Below, in pieces: positions 1 through 8,620 of a DNA stretch of 64,000 bases. The position numbers and the translations under genes are program-made. The stretch's first letter is position 1; every line of letters begins with the position of its first letter. The notes under the pieces were generated by a model. It was not told where the DNA came from, ran no database searches, and worked only from the letters and a program-made list of their open reading frames with translations. The DNA comes from Pseudoxanthomonas beigongshangi (lineage in GTDB: Bacteria > Pseudomonadota > Gammaproteobacteria > Xanthomonadales > Xanthomonadaceae): the NCBI RefSeq assembly GCF_016820515.1, contig NZ_JADHDV010000003.1:184789-248788 (forward strand), in the 5' to 3' direction.

Positions 1-345
1 GTGGTGGCCGGCGTCGCGCTGGCGATCACGGCGTTGGCGCAAACGCCTTTTCCCGGACGTCCATTGACCTTGCAGGGCCTGGTGCACGGACTCGCGGCGC
101 AGACCGCGTTCCTGTGCGTCACCGTGGCGATGCTGTTGCAGGCCTGGCGCTGGCGTGCCGATCCGGGCTTCCGGCACCGCTTCGCGCCCGCGTTCTGGCT
201 GGCGGTGCTGTGTTTCCTCGCGCTGTGGACACACGTGCTGGTCCGCGATCTGCCGAGGGGCGCCAGCCAGAAGGCCGTCATCGCGCTGATCGGCCTGTGG
301 CTGGTGCTGGCAGCCGGCTGGGTGGGTCGCGACCGGCGCGGATGA
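1..345 (+). CDS. DUF998-like integral membrane protein, C-terminal part
   Basis: The reading frame is open from the first base, so the gene starts upstream and only the last 114 or so residues are seen. They form about four hydrophobic segments separated by short basic loops (for example around residues 44-62 and 107-114), as in a polytopic inner-membrane protein. The pattern of a histidine-containing helix followed by an Arg/Trp-rich loop and two further helices resembles the C-terminal half of DUF998 proteins, which have no established function. The stop is two bases before the convergent S9 peptidase stop. Family placement is tentative because the N-terminus is missing. Confidence 0.6.
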   Translation: MVAGVALAITALAQTPFPGRPLTLQGLVHGLAAQTAFLCVTVAMLLQAWRWRADPGFRHRFAPAFWLAVLCFLALWTHVLVRDLPRGASQKAVIALIGLWLVLAAGWVGRDRRG

Positions 346-346
346 T

Positions 347-2308
347 TCAGCGCGCGGTCTTGCCGCCCAGGTGGCGCGAGAGGAAGGCCAGCAGGCGCGT
401 GTAGTACTCACGCCGGTGCTCTTCGGTATAGAAACCGTGGCCTTCGGTCTTGTAGTACAGGGTTTCCACCGGCACGCCGGCCTGCTTCAACGCTTTCTCC
501 ATGCGCTCGGAATGCGCGAGCGGCGCGCGCTCGTCGCGTCCGCCGGCGGCGAGGAACACCGGTGCCTTGATGCGCGCGGCCAGGGTGGTGGGCGAGCGCT
601 CGGCCAGGCCTTCGGGCGGCCCCATCCACTCGCCCGCCCAGGTCTTGCCCGAACGGCTGCGGTTGGATTGGCGCCTGTGCATCAGGCGCAGGTCGTACAC
701 GCCGACGTAACCGGCCGCGCAGCGGTACAGGTCCGGTTCCCGGGCCGCGCCCATCAACGCCGCGTAGCCGCCATAGCTGCCGCCGTAGATGCAGATGCGC
801 GCGGGATCGGCGATGCGCTGTTCGATGGCCCAACGGGTGGCGTCGGTGAGGTCGTCCTGCATCCGGCCACCCCACTCGCGCGCACCGGCCTGCACGTGCG
901 CGCGTCCGTAGTTGCCGGAACCGCGATAGTTGACCCGCAGGACCGCGTAACCGGCCTCGGCGAGCATCTGTGCCTCGCTGTCGAATCCCCATTCGTCGAA
1001 GATGCCGAACGGGCCACCATGCGGAAGCAGCACCATTGGCGCCTGCGCCGCGGCGTTGCGCGGCAGGGTGAGGTAGCCATGCAACGGCAGGCCATCCCGC
1101 GCCTTCATCTGCACCAGGCGGGTGGGCAGGACCACCGCGGGATCAAACCATTCGCGGGTGGAGAACACCCGGTCCGCCTTCTTCTCGACGGTGTCGAACA
1201 GGAAGTAGTCGCCGTGGTTGCGGTCACTCCACACGAACAGCAGCGCCAGCCGGCCATCCGCGGTGATCGAGGTCATGTGGACGCCATGCCCCGGGAACGC
1301 GCGTTCCAGCGCGCGGTAGAACCGCGCGGTCTTGCCCTTTTCGTCGAAGAAGGCGTTGCGGACGCCCTCATGCACATAGGACACGCCAATCGGGGTTCGT
1401 CCATCGACGTCGTAGAGCGTGCGGAAGGGGTCCACGACGCGGTCGCGCAACAGCTCGGTATATGTGCCGTCGGCCGGATTCCAGGCGACAACCGCGTCCG
1501 GGCCGTTCTTCTGCTCCACCTGCAGATAGGCGGTGCCGCCGTCGGCCGAGAATCCGAGCGGGAACTCGCGATGCCCGGTCTCGTTCTCGTCGTTGATCAG
1601 GCGCCATTCGGCCCGGTCCCCGTCGCGATAGTAGAGCCGGCTGGCGTTGTCCACGTCGGCGCCGTGCGCGAAGCGGACCACGCCCGCCCGGTCGGTGGTG
1701 AAATCCGCCCGCCGCACCGGCGCGGTCGCCACGGTGATTCGCCGTCGCGTGTAGATGTCGAGCCGGTCGATCGAGATGTAGGGATCGGTTGTCAGCGGCA
1801 TCGCGGCAACCAGCACGTTGCGCTCGTCATCCGGCAGGGTGTCGGTGAGAAAGACCGCGCGCGGCGGGCCGGGCGTGTCCGTACGGCTGCCGATCTCGCC
1901 GGTACCGAACGGACTGGCCAGCAGGCGCGCGCCGCTGCCGTCGGCATTCACCGCATGCAGTTGGCCAAGCACCGACGGTTGGTCGCGTGAACCCAGCTTT
2001 TCGGCCATGGATACGACCACGCGCTCGTTGTTGGCCCACCAGAAATCGTCCACCACCGAATCGCGATCGCCGCCAATCTTGGCGGTGACCGCGCGATCCG
2101 AGCGCCGGATGATCGCCAGCACGGTGCGATCCTCGAGCGGCACGGTGACCGCGTAGTAGTCCCCGCTGGGGGAGATCTTGATCCGTTCGAACTGATCCGG
2201 CCGCAGATACGGCGCCAGATCCACGTTGGTGCCCGCATCGCTCCCCTGCGCCCACGCCGCCATCGGCACCAGGCACAACAACAACCCACCCCAAGTCCGC
2301 TTGCGCAT
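347..2308 (-). CDS. Secreted S9-family prolyl oligopeptidase-like peptidase
   Basis: A 653-residue protein with a signal peptide (start MRKRTWGG, cleavage near AWAQ at about residue 20). A beta-propeller-like N-terminal part is followed by a C-terminal alpha/beta hydrolase domain. The catalytic triad is visible: Ser511 in GGSYGG, Asp592 in GGRDE and His624 in EGHGF, the order typical of S9 (dipeptidyl peptidase/acylaminoacyl peptidase) enzymes. It probably trims peptides in the periplasm or outside the cell. I chose the ATG at 2308 because an upstream in-frame extension of 30 residues would bury the signal peptide. Xanthomonadaceae carry many such paralogs, so exact specificity cannot be given. 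Confidence 0.9.
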   Translation of the reverse strand: MRKRTWGGLLLCLVPMAAWAQGSDAGTNVDLAPYLRPDQFERIKISPSGDYYAVTVPLEDRTVLAIIRRSDRAVTAKIGGDRDSVVDDFWWANNERVVVSMAEKLGSRDQPSVLGQLHAVNADGSGARLLASPFGTGEIGSRTDTPGPPRAVFLTDTLPDDERNVLVAAMPLTTDPYISIDRLDIYTRRRITVATAPVRRADFTTDRAGVVRFAHGADVDNASRLYYRDGDRAEWRLINDENETGHREFPLGFSADGGTAYLQVEQKNGPDAVVAWNPADGTYTELLRDRVVDPFRTLYDVDGRTPIGVSYVHEGVRNAFFDEKGKTARFYRALERAFPGHGVHMTSITADGRLALLFVWSDRNHGDYFLFDTVEKKADRVFSTREWFDPAVVLPTRLVQMKARDGLPLHGYLTLPRNAAAQAPMVLLPHGGPFGIFDEWGFDSEAQMLAEAGYAVLRVNYRGSGNYGRAHVQAGAREWGGRMQDDLTDATRWAIEQRIADPARICIYGGSYGGYAALMGAAREPDLYRCAAGYVGVYDLRLMHRRQSNRSRSGKTWAGEWMGPPEGLAERSPTTLAARIKAPVFLAAGGRDERAPLAHSERMEKALKQAGVPVETLYYKTEGHGFYTEEHRREYYTRLLAFLSRHLGGKTAR

Positions 2309-2695
2309 TCCGATTCCGAATCCCTGGCAGTCCTCCGCATGCCCCGTGCATGCGCCTCCCCGGGGCGCATCGTCGCAGTTGGCACGCTTTCCGTCCACGG
2401 TCGGGCCGGGTCAACAACTGACGTGACGCGGCGTCGGCGTCACCTCCGCTGCTGGCCGCCGCTTGTCGCATGTCGTTGAAAAGGCGGAATTTCCTGCAAT
2501 GGCACGAAGCCTGCGTATTTCCAGGCGTGGGGATGGAGAGGTGCGGGACGCAGGGAGGAGCAAGGGCTGGTGCGATCCCGTTGGGGAACGGGGCGTGATG
2601 TCCGGCGGAGGCCGGATGACAGGGGGCCAGCCTGATCGGAGCACGGCCGTACAGGGGCGGCCGTGGCTCCGCGCGAATTCCGGTCGAAGGCGTGC
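2309..2695. other. Intergenic stretch, 387 bp, no gene seen
   Basis: This lies between the S9 peptidase start and the deacetylase stop, both on the minus strand. It should hold the S9 peptidase promoter. I see no convincing hairpin, operator or small gene; short open frames here lack ribosome binding sites and look like GC-rich background. Confidence 0.5.
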
Positions 2696-3712
2696 CTATT
2701 CGCCGTCCACGCCCGCCAGATCCATCACCCACTTGGGCACCGCAGGCTCGCCGGCGTAGAAGGTCTTCGGTTTCTTTTCGGCCATCGCCCAGCGGTGCAG
2801 CCAGCTCGGGCCGAAGCGTCCGTCATAGCCTTCCTCGCCGCGCCGGTAGGCGGGATCGCGCAGGGCTTGTTCCAGCGTCACGAAGGTGTAGCCGCGACGA
2901 CGGGCGCCGTCGATCAGTCCGGCGAACGCGACCGCGTTGAGTTCGTTGGCATGCATCAGCCAGACCTGCGGCAATGCATAGCCCAGCAATGCCTGTGACT
3001 GCTGTTCGTAGTAGTCGAGCTTGTTGAGCATGTAGGGCACGTAGCCCTTGCGCAGGCGTTCGAGCGTGGCGTCGCGATCGGTGCTGGCGGTCCGCGCCAC
3101 CACGTTGGCGTAGGCAAAGGCCCAGACCCATTCGCCGTTGTCGACCGTGACCGGGGCGACGCGATAACCATGCGTGCCAAGGAACGCCGTCAACGCGGCG
3201 CGGTCGGCCGGCGTGCGGCCCGCGCGCAGGTAGGGATGGCGGAACCAGCGCGGCGCCTTGCCCTGTTCGGCCAGCAGCGGGCGCAGCACGCGTTCGCCCT
3301 TGAGGATGTTCTCCTCGAACGCGGGCAAACCGACTTCGTGCAGATCCACGTGATCGAAGGTGTGGTTGCCCAGTTCATGGCCGGCGTCGCGCCAGTCGCG
3401 CAGCATCCGCAGGCGTTCGGGCTGCACCACGCCGTCCACTTCCAGCTTGCCCTCGTTGACGAAGCCCACCACCGGCACGTCCGCCTTGCGCAGTTGCGCC
3501 ATCAATCGCGCATGCCATTCCGGCAAATCCGCCACCGGCCTTTCGCCCAGGCGCTGCCAGGGCAGGTCATCGATGGTGACGGCGATGCGGCGATCCGGGG
3601 CGGTCGCCGTGGTGGACTCCCGCATGGCCGCCGGTTCGGCGGTGCGTGCCGTGCAGGACAACGCGCAGGACAACAGGACGAACATGGCACAGCACAGGTG
3701 GATCGCGCGCAT
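2696..3712 (-). CDS. Polysaccharide deacetylase family protein, exported
   Basis: A 338-residue protein with a NodB-type carbohydrate esterase 4 domain. Motif 1 is TIDD (residues 46-49, catalytic and metal Asp) and motif 2 is HTFDH (His117 and His121, metal ligands). An aromatic/Arg motif follows (RHPYLR). The N-terminus is a hydrophobic export signal with cysteines at 16 and 20; LLSC could be a weak lipobox, so it may be a lipoprotein. The predicted role is removal of N- or O-acetyl groups from a polysaccharide or peptidoglycan in the periplasm. The ATG at 3712 is preferred over the GTG six bases upstream. Confidence 0.85.
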   Translation of the reverse strand: MRAIHLCCAMFVLLSCALSCTARTAEPAAMRESTTATAPDRRIAVTIDDLPWQRLGERPVADLPEWHARLMAQLRKADVPVVGFVNEGKLEVDGVVQPERLRMLRDWRDAGHELGNHTFDHVDLHEVGLPAFEENILKGERVLRPLLAEQGKAPRWFRHPYLRAGRTPADRAALTAFLGTHGYRVAPVTVDNGEWVWAFAYANVVARTASTDRDATLERLRKGYVPYMLNKLDYYEQQSQALLGYALPQVWLMHANELNAVAFAGLIDGARRRGYTFVTLEQALRDPAYRRGEEGYDGRFGPSWLHRWAMAEKKPKTFYAGEPAVPKWVMDLAGVDGE

Positions 3713-3789
3713 CGGCACCGCCCGGAAAGAAGGATGGCGCCGAGCTTATCCCGTGCCGGGTCATCGCCGCCTGTGCCGGCGGCCGGTGT

Positions 3790-4632
3790 TCATGCCGTGG
3801 CCACCGCCGGCGCCAGCAGCCGTTCGATCTTCGAATGCAGATCGGGATGCGCGGGCACGCGCAGGCCGAACTCGCGATGCAGCACCTGGATCACCGCATC
3901 CGCACCGGCCAGTGCATGGCGCTCGCTGGCGGCGCCCATCCGGTGGATCGCGAAGCTGCCCCCCTTGAGGGTCTTGCGCCAGCCCGGGCCGGTGCGCGCC
4001 ACCCGCAGTTGATCGCGGAACGTCGAATCCGGATGGGTGGACACGTACCAGTTGCCCACCACGAAATCGATGTCGGCCTGTCGCTGCAGGTCGAATGCGT
4101 ACAGCGGCCGCCACTCCCCGGCCACCCGCGCGCGTAGGGTGTACTGGCCTTCGCCGGATTCCAGCCGATAGACCTCGTGCGGCGTGGACTGCGCCTCGGT
4201 GCTTTCCAGTTGCAGCGGCGCGGTGGGCACCATGCCGCCGAAGCCGACATCGGTGATCCACGACTCGCCATCGATTTCCACCAGCACCAGCATGTGGGTG
4301 CGCGCGGGAACGATGTCGGCCGCGCCGTCCATCAGCACCCGCCCGGTCAGTCCGCGCGCCTCGAAGCCGAGCCGTTGCAGCAGGGCCAGGAACAGGCGGT
4401 TGAGCTCGAAACAGTAGCCGCCGCGACCTTCGAACAGCAGTTTGCGTTCCAGTGCCGGCAGGTCCAGCGGCACCGGCAGGCGCAGCAGGGTCGAAAGCGT
4501 CTCGAAGGGAAACTCGGCGGTGTGCCGCTGCTGCAATTCGCGCAAGGTCTCCAGCGTGGGCGGCGGCGCGGCGGCATGACCGAGCCGTTGCAGGTAGGGA
4601 TAGGCGTGCTGCAGGGTCGGGATCATGGGCAT
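3790..4632 (-). CDS. Arylamine N-acetyltransferase
   Basis: A 280-residue protein with the NAT catalytic triad in the expected order: Cys74 in RGGYCFE, His113 in RTHMLV and Asp128 in ITDVGFGG. The FPFE segment near residue 41 is also typical. These cytoplasmic enzymes transfer acetyl from acetyl-CoA to arylamines or hydrazines. Length matches the family (about 270-290). The ATG at 4632 is chosen; a GTG eight codons upstream is less likely. No clear Shine-Dalgarno sequence precedes either. It sits 77 bp downstream of, and divergent from nothing; the deacetylase gene follows on the same strand. Confidence 0.92.
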   Translation of the reverse strand: MPMIPTLQHAYPYLQRLGHAAAPPPTLETLRELQQRHTAEFPFETLSTLLRLPVPLDLPALERKLLFEGRGGYCFELNRLFLALLQRLGFEARGLTGRVLMDGAADIVPARTHMLVLVEIDGESWITDVGFGGMVPTAPLQLESTEAQSTPHEVYRLESGEGQYTLRARVAGEWRPLYAFDLQRQADIDFVVGNWYVSTHPDSTFRDQLRVARTGPGWRKTLKGGSFAIHRMGAASERHALAGADAVIQVLHREFGLRVPAHPDLHSKIERLLAPAVATA

Positions 4633-4785
4633 GGCGGGGATCGGGGGGAATGCCACTGTGCGCCCTCAAGCCCGCTTGAGGTCAAGGCCGCCCGGCGACC
4701 GCGCCCATCCGCGGTCGCCCGTCCGCCCGTCCGCCCGTCCGCCCGGTCGCCGCGCGAGCGGGCGTTTCAGGCTGCCGCACCCACG

Positions 4786-4977
4786 CTATCGCGCCTGTCG
4801 GAACCGCCAGCCGTAATTGTTGCCCGGCAGGACCGGCAGGGTGTTGCGATAGGCGCGCATGCGTTCCTCATTGGTCGGGGCCGTTGGAACCGCGTGGCGC
4901 GCGGGATGCTGCAGCGAAAGGAACGCCAGCGGCCCCAGGGTGGCCCGCATGGCGCGGATGAAGTCCGAATCGTTCAT
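4786..4977 (-). CDS. Small hypothetical protein, 63 aa
   Basis: A short frame starting MNDSDFIRAM with an AGGCAGG-like ribosome binding site about 8 bases upstream of the ATG at 4977. The sequence has an amphipathic N-terminal half and a C-terminal segment rich in Asn, Tyr, Trp and Arg. I do not recognise a family. The plausible start and the non-random composition argue for a real gene, but its small size in a GC-rich genome leaves doubt. It lies between the N-acetyltransferase and the glycosidase-like gene, transcribed away from the latter. Confidence 0.45.
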   Translation of the reverse strand: MNDSDFIRAMRATLGPLAFLSLQHPARHAVPTAPTNEERMRAYRNTLPVLPGNNYGWRFRQAR

Positions 4978-5127
4978 GGCGCACCTGCCTCTGTCGTGGC
5001 GATGGCGCACCTGGTGCGGACGGGGAAGGAACCGCCCGCAGGCCGGTGCTTCGATCGGAACAACGCGGCGGCCCGCGGGGAACGGCCAGCGGCGCCAGCG
5101 ACCGGGCGATGCCGCACCGCAACTCGC

Positions 5128-5143
5128 ATGTAAACGTTTACAT
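5128..5143. promoter_or_regulatory. LacI/GalR-type operator
   Basis: ATGTAAACGTTTACAT is a perfect 16-bp palindrome with the central CG and the AAACGTTT core typical of LacI/GalR repressors. It ends 60 bp before the start codon of the glycosidase-like gene. A TAGTAT hexamer at 5147-5152 could be the -10 box, which would put the operator in the promoter spacer, fitting repression. No LacI-family regulator is encoded in this window, so the controlling protein must lie elsewhere. Confidence 0.8.
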
Positions 5144-5203
5144 CACTAGTATCCGGGCATCCGCGGGGTCCCGCGGCCTCCCCGCCACGCTCGAGGGCTC
5201 GCG

Positions 5204-8200
5204 ATGTCCGGTTCCACCGTTGTCCGCCGCACCCGCCTCACCCTTCGCCACGGACTGGCCCTGACCGCCCTGCTCGGGCTTCCGCTGGCGCAGGCCCAGC
5301 AGCCGCTGCCGCCGCGCGCCGAATGGAAGGCCAGCAGCTCCTCCACGACCAATCCGGCCATGGCCCCGGCGATGGGCGTCGACGGCAATCCCAAGACCTA
5401 CTGGGGCGGGCCGTTCTCGGCCGGCCACTGGTACCAGGTGGATCTGGGCCGCACCACGCCGGTGGGCGGCGTCCTCATCCGGTGGGAAGGCGGCTTCGCC
5501 ACCCACTACCTGATCCGCTACTCCAACGATGGCCAGCAATGGCAGGACGCGGTGCGGGTGACCGGCGGCAAGGGCGGCATCGAGTACGTGATGTTCCCGG
5601 CGGTGCAGGCCCGCTACCTGCGGCTGGCCGCGCCGGATCGCACGGCCGACTGGGGCGTGTCGGTGGGCGAGTTCGAGCCGGTCGCGCACGCGCCACGCCT
5701 GCGGGGCGTCCTGGGCGATGGCGATACCGACGCGCTGTGGATCGGCCGCGCGGCGCGCGTGCTGGACAAGCGTCGGCCGCTGGAAATCGAACTGCCGCGC
5801 CCGCTGGCGCTGGCAGGCCTGGAAGTCACCTGGAAAACCCCGCCCGGCCGCGCGCGGCTGGAGGCGCGCGGCGCGGACGGGCGCTGGACGCGGTTGGCCG
5901 AGGATCCGAATGTCGAAGGCACTTCTTCCTTTCTCGCCGCACCGGAGGTCCACGAGGCCACCGCGCTGCGGCTGGTGACCGAAGGCGGCGACGGCGCGAT
6001 CGTGGATCGCCTGCAGTTGCTCGGCCCCAAGCGGCTGATGACACCGATGCGGCGCTACGAGATCGCCGCCACGCGCCGTCATGGCGAGTTGTTCCCGTCG
6101 TCGCTGAAACAGCAGCAGGTGTACTGGACCACGGTCGGCATTCCGGCCGGCCTGCAGAAATCGGTGTTCGACGAGTACGGCAACCTGGAAGCGTTCAAGG
6201 GCGCGCCGCTGGTGCAGCCGGTCTGGCGCGATCGCAGCGGTCGCGCCGCGGCGGCGTTCAACGCGGATTTGCGCCACAGCCTGCGCGAGGGCTGGATGCC
6301 GATGCCGGCGGTGGAATGGTCGCCGCAGCCGGGGCTGTCGCTGCGCAGCGAGGCCATCGCGATCGAACAGGACGGCGCGCCGGTCACCCTGGTCCGGTAT
6401 CGCCTGCGCAACACCGGTGATCAGCCGGTGGACGGGCAACTCTCGCTGCTGACGCGGCCGATGCAGATCAGTCCGCCATGGCAGAACGGCGGCTTGTCTC
6501 CCTTGCATGCCATCGCGGTGGAAGACGATGCGGTGCGGGTGAACGGGCGACGGCTGTTCCAGTCGCTGACGCCGCCCTCGGGTGGGGGCGTATCCGCATT
6601 CGGCGCGCACGGTGAAGGCGAGATCACCCGCCACGCGGCGCAGGGCGATGTGCCCGCGCAGCGCAGCGTGGAGGACCCGGATGGCCTGGCCGCGGCGATC
6701 CTGCAATATCCGGTGAAGCTGCGGCCCGGCGAGCACCGCGACGTGGTCATCGCGTTCGCGCTGGGCAACACGCGCCTCGACACCCAGGCCCGGCAATGGC
6801 CCGACGCGCCCACGCTGGATCGGGCGGCGTTGACCGCCGGCGGCGATCCCGGCGTCGCCTTCGACACGCTGGCCGACACCCTCGCGCAGCAATGGCAATC
6901 GCGCCTGGGCCGGATCGGCCTGAGCCTGCCGGACGCCTCGCTGGTGGACATGCTGCGCGCGCAGGCCGCCTACATGCTGATCAACCAGAGCGGCCACGCG
7001 ATGCAGCCGGGCCCGCGCAACTACAACCGTTCCTTCATCCGCGACGGCGCCGCCACCGCGGCGATCCTGCTGCGCATGGGCATGGGCAGGACCGCCCGCG
7101 ACTACCTGCAGTGGTATGCGGGCCATGCGGTGCATCCGAACGGGCTGGTCTCGCCGATCCTCAACGACGACGGTTCGGTGAACACCGGCTTCGGCTCGGA
7201 TCTGGAGCACGACAGCCAGGGCCAGTTCGTCTGGCTGGTCGCGGAAATCGCGCGGCTGGACGGCGGCGCGGCCAGCGTCCGCGACTACCAGGACGAAGTG
7301 AAGCGCGCGCTGCGCTTCCTGCAGGAACTGCGCGAACGCACGATGGTGCCCGGTTACCTGGCCGACCGCGAGGCGCCGGAACGCTTCCACGGCATCATCG
7401 CGCCCTCGATCAGCCACGAAGGCTACCCGGTGCCGACCCACAGCTACTGGGACGACTACTGGGCGCTGAAGGGCTGGCACGACGGGGCGTGGCTGGCCGA
7501 GCAATGGGGCGACCGGGAAACGGCGGTGTGGGCGCGCGAACAATACGCCGCGCTGCGCGATTCGATGTCGGCGTCGATGCGGGCGACGATGAAATGGAAA
7601 GGCATCGACTACATTCCGGCTTCCGCCGATCTGGGTGACAGCGATCCCACCAGCGTCTCGATCGGCCTGGATCCGACCGGCCAGCAGGACCTGATGCCGG
7701 CCGATGCGCTGGCGCGTACCTTCGCCCGCTACCTGGCCGACGTGCGCAAGCGCACGCCCGATGCGCTGTACGCCTACACGCCGTACGAAATGCGCAACGT
7801 GCTGACCTACGTCCACCTGGGACAACCGGCCGAAGCCAACGAACTGCTGCAGGATCTGGTTCGCCATCGCCGTCCCGCCGAGTGGCAGGTGATCGCGGAG
7901 GTCGTCTATTCGGATCTGCGCCACGCGATCTACCTGGGCGACATGCCGCATACCTGGATTGGTTCGGAATACGCGCGTTCGATTTTCGGCATGCTGATGT
8001 ACGAAGCCGACGATCACCTGTCGCTGCTGCCGGGTACGCCTCCGGAGTGGGTCGCGGGCGAAGGTCTGTCGGTCGATGGCCTGCCCACGGCCCATGGCAC
8101 GCTGAAGATGCGCGCGCGCCGCGAAGGCGGACAGTTGCGTGTTTCGCTGGGCGAGGGACTGCGCGCCGACATGCCCGTCATGGTCAACTGGCCCGGCCGC

Positions 8201-8305
8201 TCCGCGCCGAAGCAGGTCACCGTCGATGGTCGCCGCGTTCGCGATTTCGACGCCAACGGCGTGCGCCTCGCGCGTCCCTTCAAGGAATTGATCGCGCAAT
8301 GGTAG
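5204..8305 (+). CDS. Secreted discoidin-domain, six-hairpin glycosidase-like protein
   Basis: A 1033-residue exported protein (signal peptide to about AQA, residue 31). Residues about 35-165 look like an F5/8 type C (discoidin) carbohydrate-binding domain: DGNPKTYWGG, then YQVDLG and later RYLRL. The C-terminal half, about 560-950, has features of an (alpha/alpha)6 glycosidase: RSFIRDGA near residue 613, EHDSQGQF near 668 and SYWDDYWALKGW near 747, with acidic residues that could be catalytic. The most likely role is extracytoplasmic sugar-polymer or glycoside hydrolysis, supported by the LacI-type operator upstream. I cannot assign a GH family. GAGGG lies 8 bases before the ATG. The TAG stop is part of a GTAG-REP. 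Confidence 0.75.
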   Translation: MSGSTVVRRTRLTLRHGLALTALLGLPLAQAQQPLPPRAEWKASSSSTTNPAMAPAMGVDGNPKTYWGGPFSAGHWYQVDLGRTTPVGGVLIRWEGGFATHYLIRYSNDGQQWQDAVRVTGGKGGIEYVMFPAVQARYLRLAAPDRTADWGVSVGEFEPVAHAPRLRGVLGDGDTDALWIGRAARVLDKRRPLEIELPRPLALAGLEVTWKTPPGRARLEARGADGRWTRLAEDPNVEGTSSFLAAPEVHEATALRLVTEGGDGAIVDRLQLLGPKRLMTPMRRYEIAATRRHGELFPSSLKQQQVYWTTVGIPAGLQKSVFDEYGNLEAFKGAPLVQPVWRDRSGRAAAAFNADLRHSLREGWMPMPAVEWSPQPGLSLRSEAIAIEQDGAPVTLVRYRLRNTGDQPVDGQLSLLTRPMQISPPWQNGGLSPLHAIAVEDDAVRVNGRRLFQSLTPPSGGGVSAFGAHGEGEITRHAAQGDVPAQRSVEDPDGLAAAILQYPVKLRPGEHRDVVIAFALGNTRLDTQARQWPDAPTLDRAALTAGGDPGVAFDTLADTLAQQWQSRLGRIGLSLPDASLVDMLRAQAAYMLINQSGHAMQPGPRNYNRSFIRDGAATAAILLRMGMGRTARDYLQWYAGHAVHPNGLVSPILNDDGSVNTGFGSDLEHDSQGQFVWLVAEIARLDGGAASVRDYQDEVKRALRFLQELRERTMVPGYLADREAPERFHGIIAPSISHEGYPVPTHSYWDDYWALKGWHDGAWLAEQWGDRETAVWAREQYAALRDSMSASMRATMKWKGIDYIPASADLGDSDPTSVSIGLDPTGQQDLMPADALARTFARYLADVRKRTPDALYAYTPYEMRNVLTYVHLGQPAEANELLQDLVRHRRPAEWQVIAEVVYSDLRHAIYLGDMPHTWIGSEYARSIFGMLMYEADDHLSLLPGTPPEWVAGEGLSVDGLPTAHGTLKMRARREGGQLRVSLGEGLRADMPVMVNWPGRSAPKQVTVDGRRVRDFDANGVRLARPFKELIAQW

Positions 8306-8620
8306 AGCCGGGCTTGCCCGGCTGCTGTTGTGCGCCAGACCGGACGCCCCGGGTAGCGGAGCGAGCTCCGCTCTACGAGGTGTAGAGTCGGGCTTGCCCG
8401 GCTGCTGTTGCGCGCCAGACCGGATGCTCCGGATAGCGGAGCGAGCTCCGCTCTACGAGGGTGTAGAGCCGGGCTTGCCCGGCTGCTGTTGCGCGCCAGA
8501 CCGGACGCCCCGGGTAGCGGAGCGAGCTCCGCTCTACGAGGTGTAGAGCCGGGCTTGCCCGGCTGCTGTTTCGTGCCAGACCGGATGCTCCGGGTAGCGG
8601 AGCGAGCTCCCCTCTACGGG
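8303..8620. repeat. Tandem array of four GTAG-type REP units, ~80 bp each
   Basis: Units start at 8303, 8383, 8464 and 8544 with lengths 80, 81, 80 and about 77. Each has two short hairpins: AGCCGGGC-tt-GCCCGGCT and AGCGGAGC-ga-GCTCCGCT, bounded by GTAG and CTAC. This matches the GTAG class of repetitive extragenic palindromes known from Stenotrophomonas and Xanthomonas. It fills the space between two convergent genes, and the TAG stops of both lie inside its terminal GTAG tetranucleotides. No REP-associated transposase gene is in the window. Confidence 0.9.

Noticed and set aside
5138..8299. 1053-residue open frame antisense to the glycosidase-like gene
   Set aside because: It is a high-GC shadow frame rich in Arg, Gly, His and Gln, with no recognisable motif; the plus-strand frame has a signal peptide, RBS and domain motifs.
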